A program made the translations under genes and the position numbers. DNA of 48,383 nt from Acidobacteriaceae bacterium (GTDB lineage Bacteria; Acidobacteriota; Terriglobia; Bryobacterales; Bryobacteraceae): the NCBI GenBank assembly GCA_903970405.1, contig CAJCIT010000101.1:1-48383 (forward strand). Direction: 5' to 3'. How positions within the stretch are numbered: the stretch's first letter is position 1; each line of letters begins with the position of its first letter. This document shows, in pieces, positions 36,195 to 46,078 of this stretch. Below the pieces are notes generated by a model that had not been told where the DNA came from, searched no databases, and saw only the letters and a program-made list of their open reading frames with translations.

Positions 36195-39100
36195 TCATAG
36201 TGAGCAAGGGCCTGTCAGATCGTAAGTGACCGAAACCGGCGGCGATGTTACAAAACCCGAGCCAGGACCGATGGCTATCGCTTCGATTGTGAAAATCCCG
36301 ACTCCGTTCAGGCCGGCCTGCGCGGCAAAGTAAGTCATGGCCGTCGGGTTTGAGGGCGCTACAAACGTGCCTTTCGCGTTGGGAACGGGAGTTGTTCCCG
36401 TGGTCCCCGCTGTTACCGTGTAGTAAATCGTGGCGTTGGCGATGGAGTCGGAGAAGCTCACCAGCGGGGTGCCGTCCACCGTATAACAGAAGCTGCCGCT
36501 CAAGGGTTCGATTACCGGCAGCGCGGTGACGGTGTTGGTGACGGTCAATGAGGTTTGAACGCCGCCGAACAAACCGTTACTGTCAGTGGCCGTTATCAGG
36601 ACGTCGAAGGTGCCGGTCTGCGTGGGAGTACCCGTAATTGCTCCTGTCGAGCTATTTTGGTTAAGACCCGGGATGAGGATGGGAATCAAACTGTCCACAT
36701 AACTGTAGCTGTAGGGCGCGGCGCCACCGCTAGCCGTCACACTACCCGAGTAGGGCAGCCCGTAGCTGGCTGGGGGTAGATTCACGGTCATTTTCAGGGG
36801 CGGCGCCGCCTCCAGCGTGTAGTTGCCGATAAGGCTGCAACCAGCCCCATCCGTCGCCAGGATGGAGAACTCGCTTTGGCCGGACGGGCCGGTCACGCCA
36901 TTAGAGTACAAGCCCGTGTTATCTAGCTTAAGCCATGCAGGCAATGCGTTATTACCCGGCGCCACCGCCAACGTAACAGCGCCGATATTGTTCGAGTAGA
37001 GGATGGATTCCAAATACTTATCACCGATGGTAGCCCAGGGCAGCGATCCGCCGCTGGGAGATATCGTGAGTCCGCAGACATTCAGCGTATAGGCCTGCGT
37101 GGCCGTGTCGCCCGAAGAATCTTTGACGGTGACGGTAAAGCTGAAAGCGCCGAAGCTGAGGGGTGTCCCCGAGAGGACTCCATTCGCCGGGCCGAGGTTG
37201 AGCCCATCCAGAGCGCCGTTAGATGAGAAGGTATATCCACCTGTACCGCCAATCACAGAAATGGTCTGGCTGTAGGCGGAGTTCGCGCTCCCGTTCGGCA
37301 GCGATTTGGTCAGAATCGTCAATGGGATTTTGTACGTGGCCGTGGTGATGGGCGACTCAGAGTAATTGGGCGCGACAGCGCCAGCCCGAATGGTCTCGCT
37401 TTGGGAGACGGTTAAGGGTCCGGTGTATTTCAAGGGAACGCCGGAACCGTTGAGGGTGTAGTAGATCAAGTAGCCTGGGGTTGTATCGGTGATCTTCGCC
37501 GGAAAGGCATTCGTGAACGTGCCGGACGAAGGCGTAATAACGGGGGCGGCGGCCGGGCCATTGGGCGCGGGGAGCACCTTGAGCTTAACAGTCAGAGTGC
37601 CGGTGTTGCCGTTTGCATCGGTGGCCGTGACCGTGTACACGTAAGAGAGGGAGGAGGGGATCCACGCCCTGCCGGAGACGACGCCGGCACCATTAGAGTT
37701 TTGCAGCGTTAGGCCTTCTGGAAGCTGGGTGGAGGAAAACGTATAGGGCGCGGTACCCCCTGTCGCCGTAAACGTAATGGAGTAAAGCACCCCTGCTTGG
37801 GTTGAGGTGGCGCCGATGGCGGTTACCGTGAGCGGCTCTCCGCCGGTGAGAGGAACGATGACAGGGATCACCGCGGTGGAGGAGCCGCTCATCGTTGCGG
37901 TGAAGGTGAGTTTTGCCGAGCGCGGGCCGATGACCGAAGGCTTAAAGGCCACGCTGATTATGCATTGGCCGCCGTTACCGAGCGTGAGTGACGCACTGCC
38001 TGAGCCGCAACTGCTGGCAGTAATGGGAAACTCGGATGGGTCGCTCGAAACTACGTTCGTGATGGCGGCGATATTCGGCGTCGTGTTACCGGTTGAAGGA
38101 ACGCTCACCGTAACCGCTTGCGCGGCCGACTGAACGCCGACGGTCTGGGACGGCGAAAGGAAGGAGAGCGACGCCGGGCTGACCACGATGGGAGACGTGC
38201 TGGCGACGCCCACGCCGCTGAGCGGGATGGAAGATGTGTGCGTGCCGCCCGATCCGCCAGGACCCAGGTCGGTTTCGGTGAGTGTGGCGCTGGCCGCGCC
38301 GGCTGAGACGGGCGTAAACGAGATGCCCACCGGGCACGACGCGCCCAAATAGCTCAGCGTGCCGCCGCAGCTATTGGTTAATGTGAATTGGCTCGCTGAA
38401 CTGCCGGACACGGCGATGGAAGAAATCGCGACACTGGTATTGGCCGGGTTAACCAGGTAGACGGTGGCCTGCTGGCTGGTGGTGCCGACAATCTCATTGG
38501 GGAAATTGACGCTGGGCGCCGTGAAGTAAAGGCCCTTTTGTCCCAGGGGAGAAACGATACCGTTTAGCGTGGCGGTGACCGTGCCGGTGGTGCCGTCCGC
38601 ATACTGCAGATTGAAGGTTAGTGTGCCTGACTTGTTGACCGCTGCGCTGAACTGAACGGCGACCGAGCAGACGGCCGCGGTGGCGGCAGGCAGTGTCTGG
38701 CCAGTGCAGGCGTCTACGCCCACGCCCAGGCTCGTCGAGAATGGCTGGCCCAACCCGTAATTCGTGCCTGTGACGCTGGTCACTGCGAAGGCCACATTGC
38801 CGGTGTTGGTCAGCGTGAAGGATTGCGCCGGCGAGGGATTGTTCGGCGCCTGGGCGAGCAAGTTCGCCACTGTGGGCGAGACTGCCGCCGAGTCGGTAGC
38901 GGCCACTCCGATCCCCTCGAGCCCGGGCTGAATTTTCGTCGGAGTCGTTGCGCCGTTGTAGAGAACGGGGATCGTCAGAGTGCCATTCTTCGAACCAATG
39001 GCAGTTGGATTGAACCGGAGATTGACCACGCACGACTCACCGGCTAAAAGCGTTCCGAAGAAGATGCACGACGAAGTGCTATCGATGGAAAACTCGCCGC

Positions 39101-42100
39101 TTCCGGCCGATATCGTAGGCTGTTGGACCGTGAACGAGGCGCTGCCGCCATTGGTTAGCGTGACCTGCTGTATGGCGCTGGTCGTCCCCACCGGCTGGCC
39201 GGGAAAGACCACCGAAAGCGTATTAGGCACCGCGGCGTTGACCGGCGGAGTCGCAGCGCCCGTTCCAAACAGGCTGACCTCGATGTTGCCGGCTGAATCG
39301 ACGAAGGTCAGAGTGCCGGTTCGGGTCCCTGCGACGGTGGGCGTGAAGGTGACATAGAGCTGACATGTCCCGCCATCGCCGCGGCCGGGCAGGCTTGCCG
39401 CCGGCAACGTCATGCCCGAACAGCCATCGCCAGCAAGCGCAAAGTCGCCTGTGATAAGCGATCGATCGATGGTGACCGCTGCTGTGCTGTCGTTGTACAC
39501 CGTAATTAACTGGGATGTGCTGGTAACGCCCACGTTCATGCTTGGGAACTCGAGACCGTATGGCGTCACAATCAAGCTGGCCGGCGTCGATGGAAGGCCC
39601 GTTCCGCTCAGCGCCACCGTCAGCGGGCTTGACGCCGTGCTGTTCACGATGGAGAGCGTCGCGCTTTCCACTGCCGGCGCTGAAGGCGTGAACGTGAAGA
39701 TCAACTGGCAGCTCGCGAACGGGTTGAGCGGCTGCCCGGCGCATGTCCCCTCCGGTGCGAAGTCGCTCGCCTCGCCAGCGGAACCGCCGTTCATCGTTAC
39801 GGCCGCTGACACTATTTCCACCGGGACCGTGCCGGTGTTGGTCAGGTTGATCTGTTGAGGAGCGCCGGCGGGTGAGCCCACTAGTTGCGCGCCGAAGTTC
39901 AAGGCGGTGGCCGAAGCCTCAAGGCTGCCCGCGCCGCCAATTCCGTTTTGGATGCCCACACCGGAAAGATTGGCGGTGACCGTACCGGCCGAGGACTCCA
40001 GGCTGATGGAGGCGCCATAATAGCCCGTGAATTCGGGCTGGAAGGTCACCGCAATCGTGCAGGTTTTCCCAGGCGCAAGGTTTCCAGTGCCGTTTAGGCA
40101 GGTGGTGGTGTAGGTGAAACCGCCTAAGTTTTCTGAAGTACTTGTCACGGACGGGGCGGCGACGAAGGTCACCAGTCGATCGCCGATGTTTTTGACCGTC
40201 AGGATCTGAGGACCGGCTGACGAGCCCACCGCCACGTCCGGGAAGCTCAGCGGCCCCGATATTGTCAGATATCCGCCGTCAGAGGCAGCGCCGTTAAAGA
40301 TGGGGACCGAAATCAGCGGGGCGTTGGCGGCCGAATTCACCTCGAGTGTGGCGCTGGGGGTGGTTTGGTTAGCCATCTGTGCCTCGGACGGAGTGAACGT
40401 GACTGTCACGGTGCAGGAGCTTGCTGCCGCAATCGCGGCGCCGCAGGTATTGGTTTGCGCGAACTGTGCGGCCTCCGGGCCGGTGATCTGCAGCGGCGCA
40501 AGACTTACCGCCTGGCTGCCCAGATTGCCGAGAGTGACCACTCCGGCCGGAATCCCGGCGGTTGTGGAGGTGACCCCCACCGTAAAGCCGTAGGAAGAGA
40601 AGGAGACCCAGTCGGGGATCGCGACCAGGCTGGCGCCGGCCGCAGGTCCAATCTTCGCCAGGTAGGGTGCTCCAGGCGTAGCCACGGGGGCGGGAGCGGG
40701 CGTATACGGAAAATCGACTCCCGGGCCATTTTGAATGTTGCCGGCAAGATAAAAGTTTCCGCTGACGTCCACGGCTCCGAACGGGGATGGAGCGAACTCG
40801 GAGACGGACCCTATGCCCTGCTCCGGCGATTGTTTGCCGCCAAGGTAGGTGGAGTAGACGGCGCCTGAGCCGTCGCCTTTGAGCTCGACAGCGAAAGCGT
40901 GGGCCGACTGCCCGGCGGGATCGGGGGCGCCCTCAATCTGATCGGTGAGAGGAAAATCCGTTGGTCGGGTGCTGCCGGCGATGTACGCGTTGCAGGCCTG
41001 GGCGCAGCCGGCGGGGAGGGAGATGGTGTTGGGGATGCTCTGAAAGGCCGGCTCGTCGAGATTAGATGCGCTGCTTGGGCCGCCGAGAAATGTCGAGTAG
41101 ACCAGCGCCGTTCCCGTTGGGTTGACTTCCAGGGCAAACGCTCCCGGGTAGCTGGTCTGGTATGCGCCCGCCGTGGTGGGAAAGTCGTCTACCGCCGCCG
41201 TACCGGCCACGTACGCCTCGCCGCTTCCATCCACGGCCAAAGCGGCCGGCGCGCCGTTCGCGGCGGGTCCCAGGTAAGTTGCATAGCCGAGCTTGGCGCC
41301 GCTACCGGTCAGTTTGGCCAGGTAGAGATTCTGTCCGGGGGCGTAGCCGCTGTATTGAAGTGCTCCCGAAGTAACCGGAATGGCCGGCGAGCCCCCTGAC
41401 CATTGGATGGTGGCGGCGATGTACGCGCTGCCGGCGCTGTCGACGGCAATCGAGGAATAGCTGGCGGTGGGCGGCGCGTTGGACTGACCCAGAAGCGTTG
41501 ACCAGACCAACGATTTGCTTCCGCTGGCGTTCGGGTTAAACTTGGCCGCGAAAACGGCTGCGGTTGCGCCTGTTAGATACGCGCCCTGATAGGCGCCGGC
41601 GGTAGTGGGAAAGCCCTGGCTGCCGGCCATGCCCGTAATGTAGGCATTTCCGGACGCATCTACGGCAACACCCGAGCCAAAGTCCCCTGGGATTGAGTTC
41701 CCGGTCCCGCCCAGATAACTTGCGTAGGTCAGCGTGAAACCGCCCAAGGCCGGGCTGAGCGCCGCCAGGAATGCGTTGAAGTAGGAGGCGCCGTTGGGAT
41801 TCGCCGCCTGATAGGCGTTAGGCGTGGTTGGCAGACCGCCCAGCGCCGCGCCCGTGACATACACGGTTCCGCCCGCGGAGACGGCCAGCCCGGCGGGGTA
41901 AACGGCGTAGCCGGCCCCGCCCCCGGCCGAGGACGACGAGGAGGACACCGATGCCGAAGCCCGCAGTACCCCGGCTGGACTGAATTCAAGAACGGCAAAG
42001 CCGCCGGTGCCGGTGCTCGTCGAGAGCAACACATAGCTGTTGCCCGCGGAATCGGTAGCTACGCCTGCCGAACCCAAGGTGCTGACAGTGTTTCCGTTGA

Positions 42101-42968
42101 TGGTGTAGGTGGTGCTGAGCGCGGTGGCAAAATCAAGAACCGGGTCGATAACCAATTCCGCGGCGGGATCATAGGGACCCAGGTCGAAACCGACGCCAAT
42201 CTTGCCGCCGCCGGTGCGCTGTACGCGGTATCGCACCTCGACGGCGCGCCTGGCCGCAGCGGGACCGGCGCCCGGCTGCCAAGCCGTCGGCCTCCGCATG
42301 AGAACCGTCCTGCTGCCCACCTGAATCAGGAGGCCGCCGGCATCGTCCATGCGGGCGTCCTGCGCGCCTTGCAGGTTGAGGCGAACGGCCGATGGCCGCA
42401 CGCCGGGAGCCAGGATATAGTCATACTCCAGGCGATCCCCACGCCCGTAAAAAGCCAGGTCGACGCCAGGGGTGAGGTTCCGGTAGCGAATGCGGCCGTA
42501 GTTGGGGACTCCCACCTGCCACTGCGCCGGATCGGACGAGTGAATGTAACTCGACGTAGAGGCCAGAAGCTCTTCCGCGTCGATGGCCGCTCTCCGCCGG
42601 GAAGCGGAGAATGCCAGGGTCAGCTCTTCCCTTGCGCCAGCCTTCGATGTGCCCAAATCGAGCACGGCCTTCCGGTCTGAGAAGCGCAGCAGATAGCCGG
42701 CGCCGGATGCCAGATACTGCGCACCCGAGGGCGCCTGCCCCCGGTTAGGCTCGAAGCGCAAAGGCATTTTGGCATAAGAGAACTCCTGCCCTGATGAAAC
42801 GAACGGCTTGCCGCCGTCCGTGTCCGGTTTGCCCGCCACGCCCGCGGCCGCATGGCCCGTCTGCGCGAAGGCGGGGGTTACGCAAGCGAGGCCTGCTGAG
42901 AACAGGACTATGAATCTGAGGAATGCGAAGGGCCGTTGTTTGCGCACGTGGGTAACCTGAGAATTCAC
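36195..42968 (-). CDS. Giant secreted surface protein: SBBP propeller, choice-of-anchor-D and Ig-like repeats
   Basis: The 2257-residue protein has a signal peptide (FLRFIVLFSAGLACVTPAFAQ). Residues about 65-300 form the conserved head domain that precedes SBBP repeats (PLRFEPNRGQAPSGAQYLA, then VPNYGRIRYRNLTPGVDLAFYG). Residues about 310-780 are SBBP beta-propeller repeats (GVAVDASGNAYITGMAGSQG, then FPTTAGAYQ). About 786-1715 hold eight choice-of-anchor-D/HYDIN-like beta-sandwiches (LSFPDVAVGSSAGPQILTVKN, then C...CTVTVTFTP). After these come putative Ig domains (GTAPYTFSSTQLPEGLTL), a chitobiase C-terminal-like domain (about 1803-1880), more Ig domains, and a last chitobiase-like domain from about 2153. 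There is no PEP-CTERM, LPxTG or membrane anchor. A role in surface adhesion or polymer contact is inferred. Confidence 0.9.
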   Translation of the reverse strand: MNSQVTHVRKQRPFAFLRFIVLFSAGLACVTPAFAQTGHAAAGVAGKPDTDGGKPFVSSGQEFSYAKMPLRFEPNRGQAPSGAQYLASGAGYLLRFSDRKAVLDLGTSKAGAREELTLAFSASRRRAAIDAEELLASTSSYIHSSDPAQWQVGVPNYGRIRYRNLTPGVDLAFYGRGDRLEYDYILAPGVRPSAVRLNLQGAQDARMDDAGGLLIQVGSRTVLMRRPTAWQPGAGPAAARRAVEVRYRVQRTGGGKIGVGFDLGPYDPAAELVIDPVLDFATALSTTYTINGNTVSTLGSAGVATDSAGNSYVLLSTSTGTGGFAVLEFSPAGVLRASASVSSSSSSAGGGAGYAVYPAGLAVSAGGTVYVTGAALGGLPTTPNAYQAANPNGASYFNAFLAALSPALGGFTLTYASYLGGTGNSIPGDFGSGVAVDASGNAYITGMAGSQGFPTTAGAYQGAYLTGATAAVFAAKFNPNASGSKSLVWSTLLGQSNAPPTASYSSIAVDSAGSAYIAATIQWSGGSPAIPVTSGALQYSGYAPGQNLYLAKLTGSGAKLGYATYLGPAANGAPAALAVDGSGEAYVAGTAAVDDFPTTAGAYQTSYPGAFALEVNPTGTALVYSTFLGGPSSASNLDEPAFQSIPNTISLPAGCAQACNAYIAGSTRPTDFPLTDQIEGAPDPAGQSAHAFAVELKGDGSGAVYSTYLGGKQSPEQGIGSVSEFAPSPFGAVDVSGNFYLAGNIQNGPGVDFPYTPAPAPVATPGAPYLAKIGPAAGASLVAIPDWVSFSSYGFTVGVTSTTAGIPAGVVTLGNLGSQAVSLAPLQITGPEAAQFAQTNTCGAAIAAASSCTVTVTFTPSEAQMANQTTPSATLEVNSAANAPLISVPIFNGAASDGGYLTISGPLSFPDVAVGSSAGPQILTVKNIGDRLVTFVAAPSVTSTSENLGGFTYTTTCLNGTGNLAPGKTCTIAVTFQPEFTGYYGASISLESSAGTVTANLSGVGIQNGIGGAGSLEASATALNFGAQLVGSPAGAPQQINLTNTGTVPVEIVSAAVTMNGGSAGEASDFAPEGTCAGQPLNPFASCQLIFTFTPSAPAVESATLSIVNSTASSPLTVALSGTGLPSTPASLIVTPYGLEFPSMNVGVTSTSQLITVYNDSTAAVTIDRSLITGDFALAGDGCSGMTLPAASLPGRGDGGTCQLYVTFTPTVAGTRTGTLTFVDSAGNIEVSLFGTGAATPPVNAAVPNTLSVVFPGQPVGTTSAIQQVTLTNGGSASFTVQQPTISAGSGEFSIDSTSSCIFFGTLLAGESCVVNLRFNPTAIGSKNGTLTIPVLYNGATTPTKIQPGLEGIGVAATDSAAVSPTVANLLAQAPNNPSPAQSFTLTNTGNVAFAVTSVTGTNYGLGQPFSTSLGVGVDACTGQTLPAATAAVCSVAVQFSAAVNKSGTLTFNLQYADGTTGTVTATLNGIVSPLGQKGLYFTAPSVNFPNEIVGTTSQQATVYLVNPANTSVAISSIAVSGSSASQFTLTNSCGGTLSYLGASCPVGISFTPVSAGAASATLTETDLGPGGSGGTHTSSIPLSGVGVASTSPIVVSPASLSFLSPSQTVGVQSAAQAVTVSVPSTGNTTPNIAAITNVVSSDPSEFPITASSCGSGSASLTLGNGGQCIISVAFKPSVIGPRSAKLTFTATMSGSSTAVIPVIVPLTGGEPLTVTAIGATSTQAGVLYSITFTATGGTAPYTFSSTQLPEGLTLQNSNGAGVVSGRAWIPSSLSYVYTVTATDANGNTGTLTVKLKVLPAPNGPAAAPVITPSSGTFTNAFPAKITDTTPGYLIYYTLNGSGVPLKYTGPLTVSQSETIRAGAVAPNYSESPITTATYKIPLTILTKSLPNGSANSAYSQTISVIGGTGGYTFSSNGALDGLNLGPANGVLSGTPLSFGAFSFTVTVKDSSGDTATQAYTLNVCGLTISPSGGSLPWATIGDKYLESILYSNNIGAVTLAVAPGNNALPAWLKLDNTGLYSNGVTGPSGQSEFSILATDGAGCSLIGNYTLEAAPPLKMTVNLPPASYGLPYSGSVTASGGAAPYSYSYVDSLIPILIPGLNQNSSTGAITGTPTQTGTFDVLITATDSNGLFGGVQTSLTVTNTVTALPVIEPLSGSFCYTVDGTPLVSFSDSIANATIYYTVTAGTTGTTPVPNAKGTFVAPSNPTAMTYFAAQAGLNGVGIFTIEAIAIGPGSGFVTSPPVSVTYDLTGPCSL

Positions 42969-43273
42969 TTTTCGCGGAGATAGTGACGATTTGGAGCGAA
43001 TCGTTGCGAATCCGCGCGTTTCCTGTGGTTTTTCCGGAGGAGGCGCGCGAACCCGGAAGCGATTAAGATCGACGGAAGAGAGATTCTACGCCTTAGGATG
43101 GCTTCGCGCAACCAGGCATATCGACCGACCCCATTTCGGCGTATGCCAGGTAGCCGATAAGCATACCTCTACGCCCGTCAATGCAGCAATCAGGTTTTGT
43201 GAGCCTCTTTGCGCCTTGGCGGCTTTGCGTGATCATTCTCGGTAAGTCGCCAAGACGCAAAGAACGCAATGTG
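42969..43273. other. Intergenic region with imperfect inverted repeat
   Basis: This 305-bp gap separates the start of the giant surface-protein gene from the end of the HyuA-like gene, both on the minus strand. It should contain the promoter of the former. Near the HyuA end it holds an inverted repeat with arms at 43206-43224 and 43245-43263 that pair at 17 of 19 positions (TCTTTGCGCCTTGGCGGCT and its complement). Sequences of the type TTTGCGCCTTGGCGGCTTTG recur in many bacterial genomes. It may help end hyuA transcription but has no T-run. Nothing else was recognised. Confidence 0.5.
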
Positions 43274-45235
43274 CTAGAAGCTAGAGCGGGATCTCACAAC
43301 TAGGGTTCCGAAGCCATCGACATGCGCTGACCAGCCGGTGGGGACCAGCGTAGTCGAACCATAGTCCGTCAGCAGCAAGGGTCCATTAACCCGCCTTGTC
43401 AACTGCGCGCGGGAAACCACCGGAACTTGCTGCCAGCGGCCATCCACATGAATGCGCCGGATACTTTTCGTCACGCGGCCTCTGACTTTGCGGTCGGGGT
43501 CCGCTTTGCGCGTCACAGAAGGCTGTTCGGAGCGAGTCACTGCCCGCACCCGGATAGCGATGATCTCCAGCGCTCGCGTCCGGTCGGCATAACCATAGGT
43601 GGCTTTGTGCATTTCGTGAAAGGCTTCCGCCGTTTGCGAAAAGCCTTTCTTTGCCCAGGGAACGCTGAGTTCATACCCCTGGCCGCGATACCGAATGTCG
43701 GCAAAGCGTTGCAGTGTCACGCGCGATTTCGACGCGCCGCGGTTCTCAGTTTTCGCGATTCGCTCAAGACGTCGATACTGCGTTTCGGCATTGTCCGGAT
43801 CGTCGGGCACGCCTTGAGAATAGTCTCGAATGCGATCTGACACGAGCATGCCGAGCGCCGACAGAACCCCCGCCAATTCTGGTACGAGAACGGTATGCAT
43901 GTCGAGATTCTCCGCGATTTCACAAGCATGTAAACCGCCCCCGCCCCCGAACGCGAGCAGAGCAAAGCGGCGCGGATCATACCCTCGCTCCACCGAAACC
44001 TGCCTCAAGGCGCGCTCCATGTTGGCGTTCGCCACCCGAATCACGCCCTCCGCTGCCTGAGCCGGACTCAGCTTCAATTCATTCGCCAGGCGGCTGACCA
44101 CCGTGGCCGATCGCTCCGGCTGAATCGGCAATGTTCCTCCAGCAAGTTGATCCGCGACGATGCGTCCCAGGAAAACGTGGGCGTCGGTCACCGTGCAGAA
44201 GTCACCGGTTCCGTAGCAGGCCGGACCTGGATCGGCGCCGGCGCTTTGTGGACCCACCCGCAATAATCCGCCCTCGTCCACTCTCGCGATCGATCCGCCG
44301 CCAGCACCGACGGTGTGAATATCGAGCATCGGCGCCTGAACCGGAAAGCCATCGACGAACGCCTCCGTTGTTTCGCGCGGGGCGCCTTCGATGAGGCAGA
44401 CGTCCGTCGACGTGCCACCCATGTCAAAACCAAGAACCCGCTCGAAACCCGATTGTTTGGCGATCCACGCCGCGCCGATCGCTCCGCCGGCGGGGCCTGA
44501 GAGTAACGTGCGCACCGGCATTTTCTGAGCCTCATCCGGGCGGATTGTACCGCCGTTCGATTGCAGAATGCTGAGCTGATGCGGACCCATCCGCCCCGAA
44601 AGGCTCGCCAGGTACCGCTCCATAACTGGACCCACGTAAGCATTCAAGACCGTCGTCGATGAACGTTCATACTCGCGGAACTCGGGGGAGATTTCGCTCG
44701 AAACCGAGAGGTATCCGATGCCGCGGAGCATCTCCGTTACCTGCTTTTCGTGTTCCGGATTCCGATAACTGTGCAGCAAACACAGGGCCACGCTTTCCGC
44801 CTTCGACCTCTCAAGAGCCTTTCGCAGTTGAGCCACCTGCCGAGCCCGAACGGGACGCTGGACGGAACCATCGAAAAGCATTCGCTCTTCGACACCGAAG
44901 CAGAGCTTTGAAGACACCAGAGAAAGCCGAGGCGCTGGAGTGAGGTTGTAAAGCTCACGGCGGTTCTGGCGGCCAATGTGAAAAATATCTTCAAACCCAG
45001 CCGTGGTAACAAAAGCTGTTCGGGCGCCTTTTCGTTCAAGGAGAGTATTGGTGGCGACTGTGGAACCATGAACCACAGCGGCCTTCTTGCCGGCCGTCGC
45101 CCGTTCGATACCCGCGAGGATGACGTCGGCCGGATTTCGTGGATTCGAGCGGAGCTTGAAGCTTTCCATCTCGCCGTCGTCGCGAATCACCACGAAGTCC
45201 GTAAACGTGCCGCCTGTATCGACGCCGATGCGCAT
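43274..45235 (-). CDS. Hydantoinase/oxoprolinase subunit A-like protein (HyuA family)
   Basis: The 653-residue ASKHA-fold protein opens with RIGVDTGGTFTDFVVI (phosphate-1 loop). It then has VHGSTVATNTLLERKGARTA, GFDMGGTSTDVCLIEG (phosphate-2), TVGAGGGSIARVDEGG, RVGPQSAGADPGPACYG and LLAFGGGGGLHACEIAENL. These are typical of HyuA, acetone-carboxylase and 5-oxoprolinase subunits, which use ATP to activate cyclic amides or ketones. The usual partner HyuB is absent from both sides. It starts 15 bases after the DeoR-type regulator gene and is likely in the same transcript. The substrate is unknown. Confidence 0.92.
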   Translation of the reverse strand: MRIGVDTGGTFTDFVVIRDDGEMESFKLRSNPRNPADVILAGIERATAGKKAAVVHGSTVATNTLLERKGARTAFVTTAGFEDIFHIGRQNRRELYNLTPAPRLSLVSSKLCFGVEERMLFDGSVQRPVRARQVAQLRKALERSKAESVALCLLHSYRNPEHEKQVTEMLRGIGYLSVSSEISPEFREYERSSTTVLNAYVGPVMERYLASLSGRMGPHQLSILQSNGGTIRPDEAQKMPVRTLLSGPAGGAIGAAWIAKQSGFERVLGFDMGGTSTDVCLIEGAPRETTEAFVDGFPVQAPMLDIHTVGAGGGSIARVDEGGLLRVGPQSAGADPGPACYGTGDFCTVTDAHVFLGRIVADQLAGGTLPIQPERSATVVSRLANELKLSPAQAAEGVIRVANANMERALRQVSVERGYDPRRFALLAFGGGGGLHACEIAENLDMHTVLVPELAGVLSALGMLVSDRIRDYSQGVPDDPDNAETQYRRLERIAKTENRGASKSRVTLQRFADIRYRGQGYELSVPWAKKGFSQTAEAFHEMHKATYGYADRTRALEIIAIRVRAVTRSEQPSVTRKADPDRKVRGRVTKSIRRIHVDGRWQQVPVVSRAQLTRRVNGPLLLTDYGSTTLVPTGWSAHVDGFGTLVVRSRSSF

Positions 45236-45250
45236 GGAAGGGTGATTCTC

Positions 45251-46006
45251 TCACGCCCGAATGAGTTCGATGCCAAGCTTCTCATATTTATGAAGGGCGT
45301 CAGAGGCGGCTGATTCGTCGACGATCAAGTGGGTCAGCTTCTCGGTAGGTCCAACCACAAAAGGCGCCAATGTGTTGAGTTTGTCCCCGGTCACCAAGGC
45401 AACGGCCCCCGCCGAACAGGCCAGCATCGCCCGTTTTACTGCCGCTTCCTCGGCGTCCGGTGCGCTGATTCCGTGCTTGCGGTGGATCGCGCATGTACCG
45501 AGGAAGAGGAGGTCCGCGCGGTAGCGGTGCACCTGTTCCACCGCTTCGGCGCCCACGACGGCGAGAGACTCGCGATCGAGGCGCCCCCCGATCTGAATCA
45601 CCTCAATGGACGGATTCGTGCTTAGTTCCATGGCGACCGGCGGACTATTGGTAATGACCGTCAAGGGCGTCTCGGCAGGAAGACACCGGGCCACTTGCAA
45701 AGTGGTAGTGCCGGCATCCAGAAAAAGGGTCAGGCCCGGCCGAACCAGCTTGGCTGCAGCGACACCGATGGCCACCTTCGCCTCGCTTCGAATGGCGACT
45801 CGTTCCTTAAAAGACGGCGAACCTGGCGTCCGGCTCAATGCCCCGCCATGGACCCGCATCAAGTGGCCCTCCTCATCCAACTCCTGAAGGTCGCGGCGAA
45901 CGGTGTCCTCGGAGACGCGCAGGTCGCGGGCGAGATCGGTGGCCAGGAGTCTGCCTTTGTCTCTGAGCAGGCTGAGGATCTGCCGGTGACGGTCTTCTTT
46001 CAGCAT
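45251..46006 (-). CDS. DeoR-family transcriptional regulator
   Basis: The 251-residue protein has an N-terminal winged helix (KEDRHRQILSLLRDKGRLLA, LARDLRVSEDTVRRDLQELD, residues 2-57) and a DeoR C-terminal sensor domain. The sensor has the sugar-phosphate-type loop LFLDAGTTTLQVARCLP and IGGRLDRESLAVVG. Regulators of this family usually repress sugar or polyol catabolic genes and respond to phosphorylated intermediates. ATG 46006 is preferred (AGAGGA nine bases upstream) over upstream in-frame starts that would extend into the divergent MFS gene. It is divergent from the MFS-HAD pair and followed by the HyuA-like gene, so it probably controls both. Confidence 0.9.
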   Translation of the reverse strand: MLKEDRHRQILSLLRDKGRLLATDLARDLRVSEDTVRRDLQELDEEGHLMRVHGGALSRTPGSPSFKERVAIRSEAKVAIGVAAAKLVRPGLTLFLDAGTTTLQVARCLPAETPLTVITNSPPVAMELSTNPSIEVIQIGGRLDRESLAVVGAEAVEQVHRYRADLLFLGTCAIHRKHGISAPDAEEAAVKRAMLACSAGAVALVTGDKLNTLAPFVVGPTEKLTHLIVDESAASDALHKYEKLGIELIRA

Positions 46007-46078
46007 GTGGCTTTTCCTCTGTCTTGCATGAGTATACAAGAACCTGCATGTTTCTGCGGTAATCTGCGATAATAGGGC
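46007..46078. promoter_or_regulatory. Divergent control region between the DeoR-type and MFS genes
   Basis: This 72-bp gap must drive both directions. It has a 10-base direct repeat (TCTGCGGTAA at 46053, TCTGCGATAA at 46063). A partly symmetric CTTGCATGAGTATACAAG lies at 46023-46040, and a second TGCATG at 46045. On the minus strand TATACT (46031-46036) fits a -10 box for the regulator. On the plus strand GATAAT (46068-46073) fits a -10 box, which would put the transcript start at about the GTG of the MFS gene. -35 matches are poor. Operator assignment is a guess. Confidence 0.4.
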
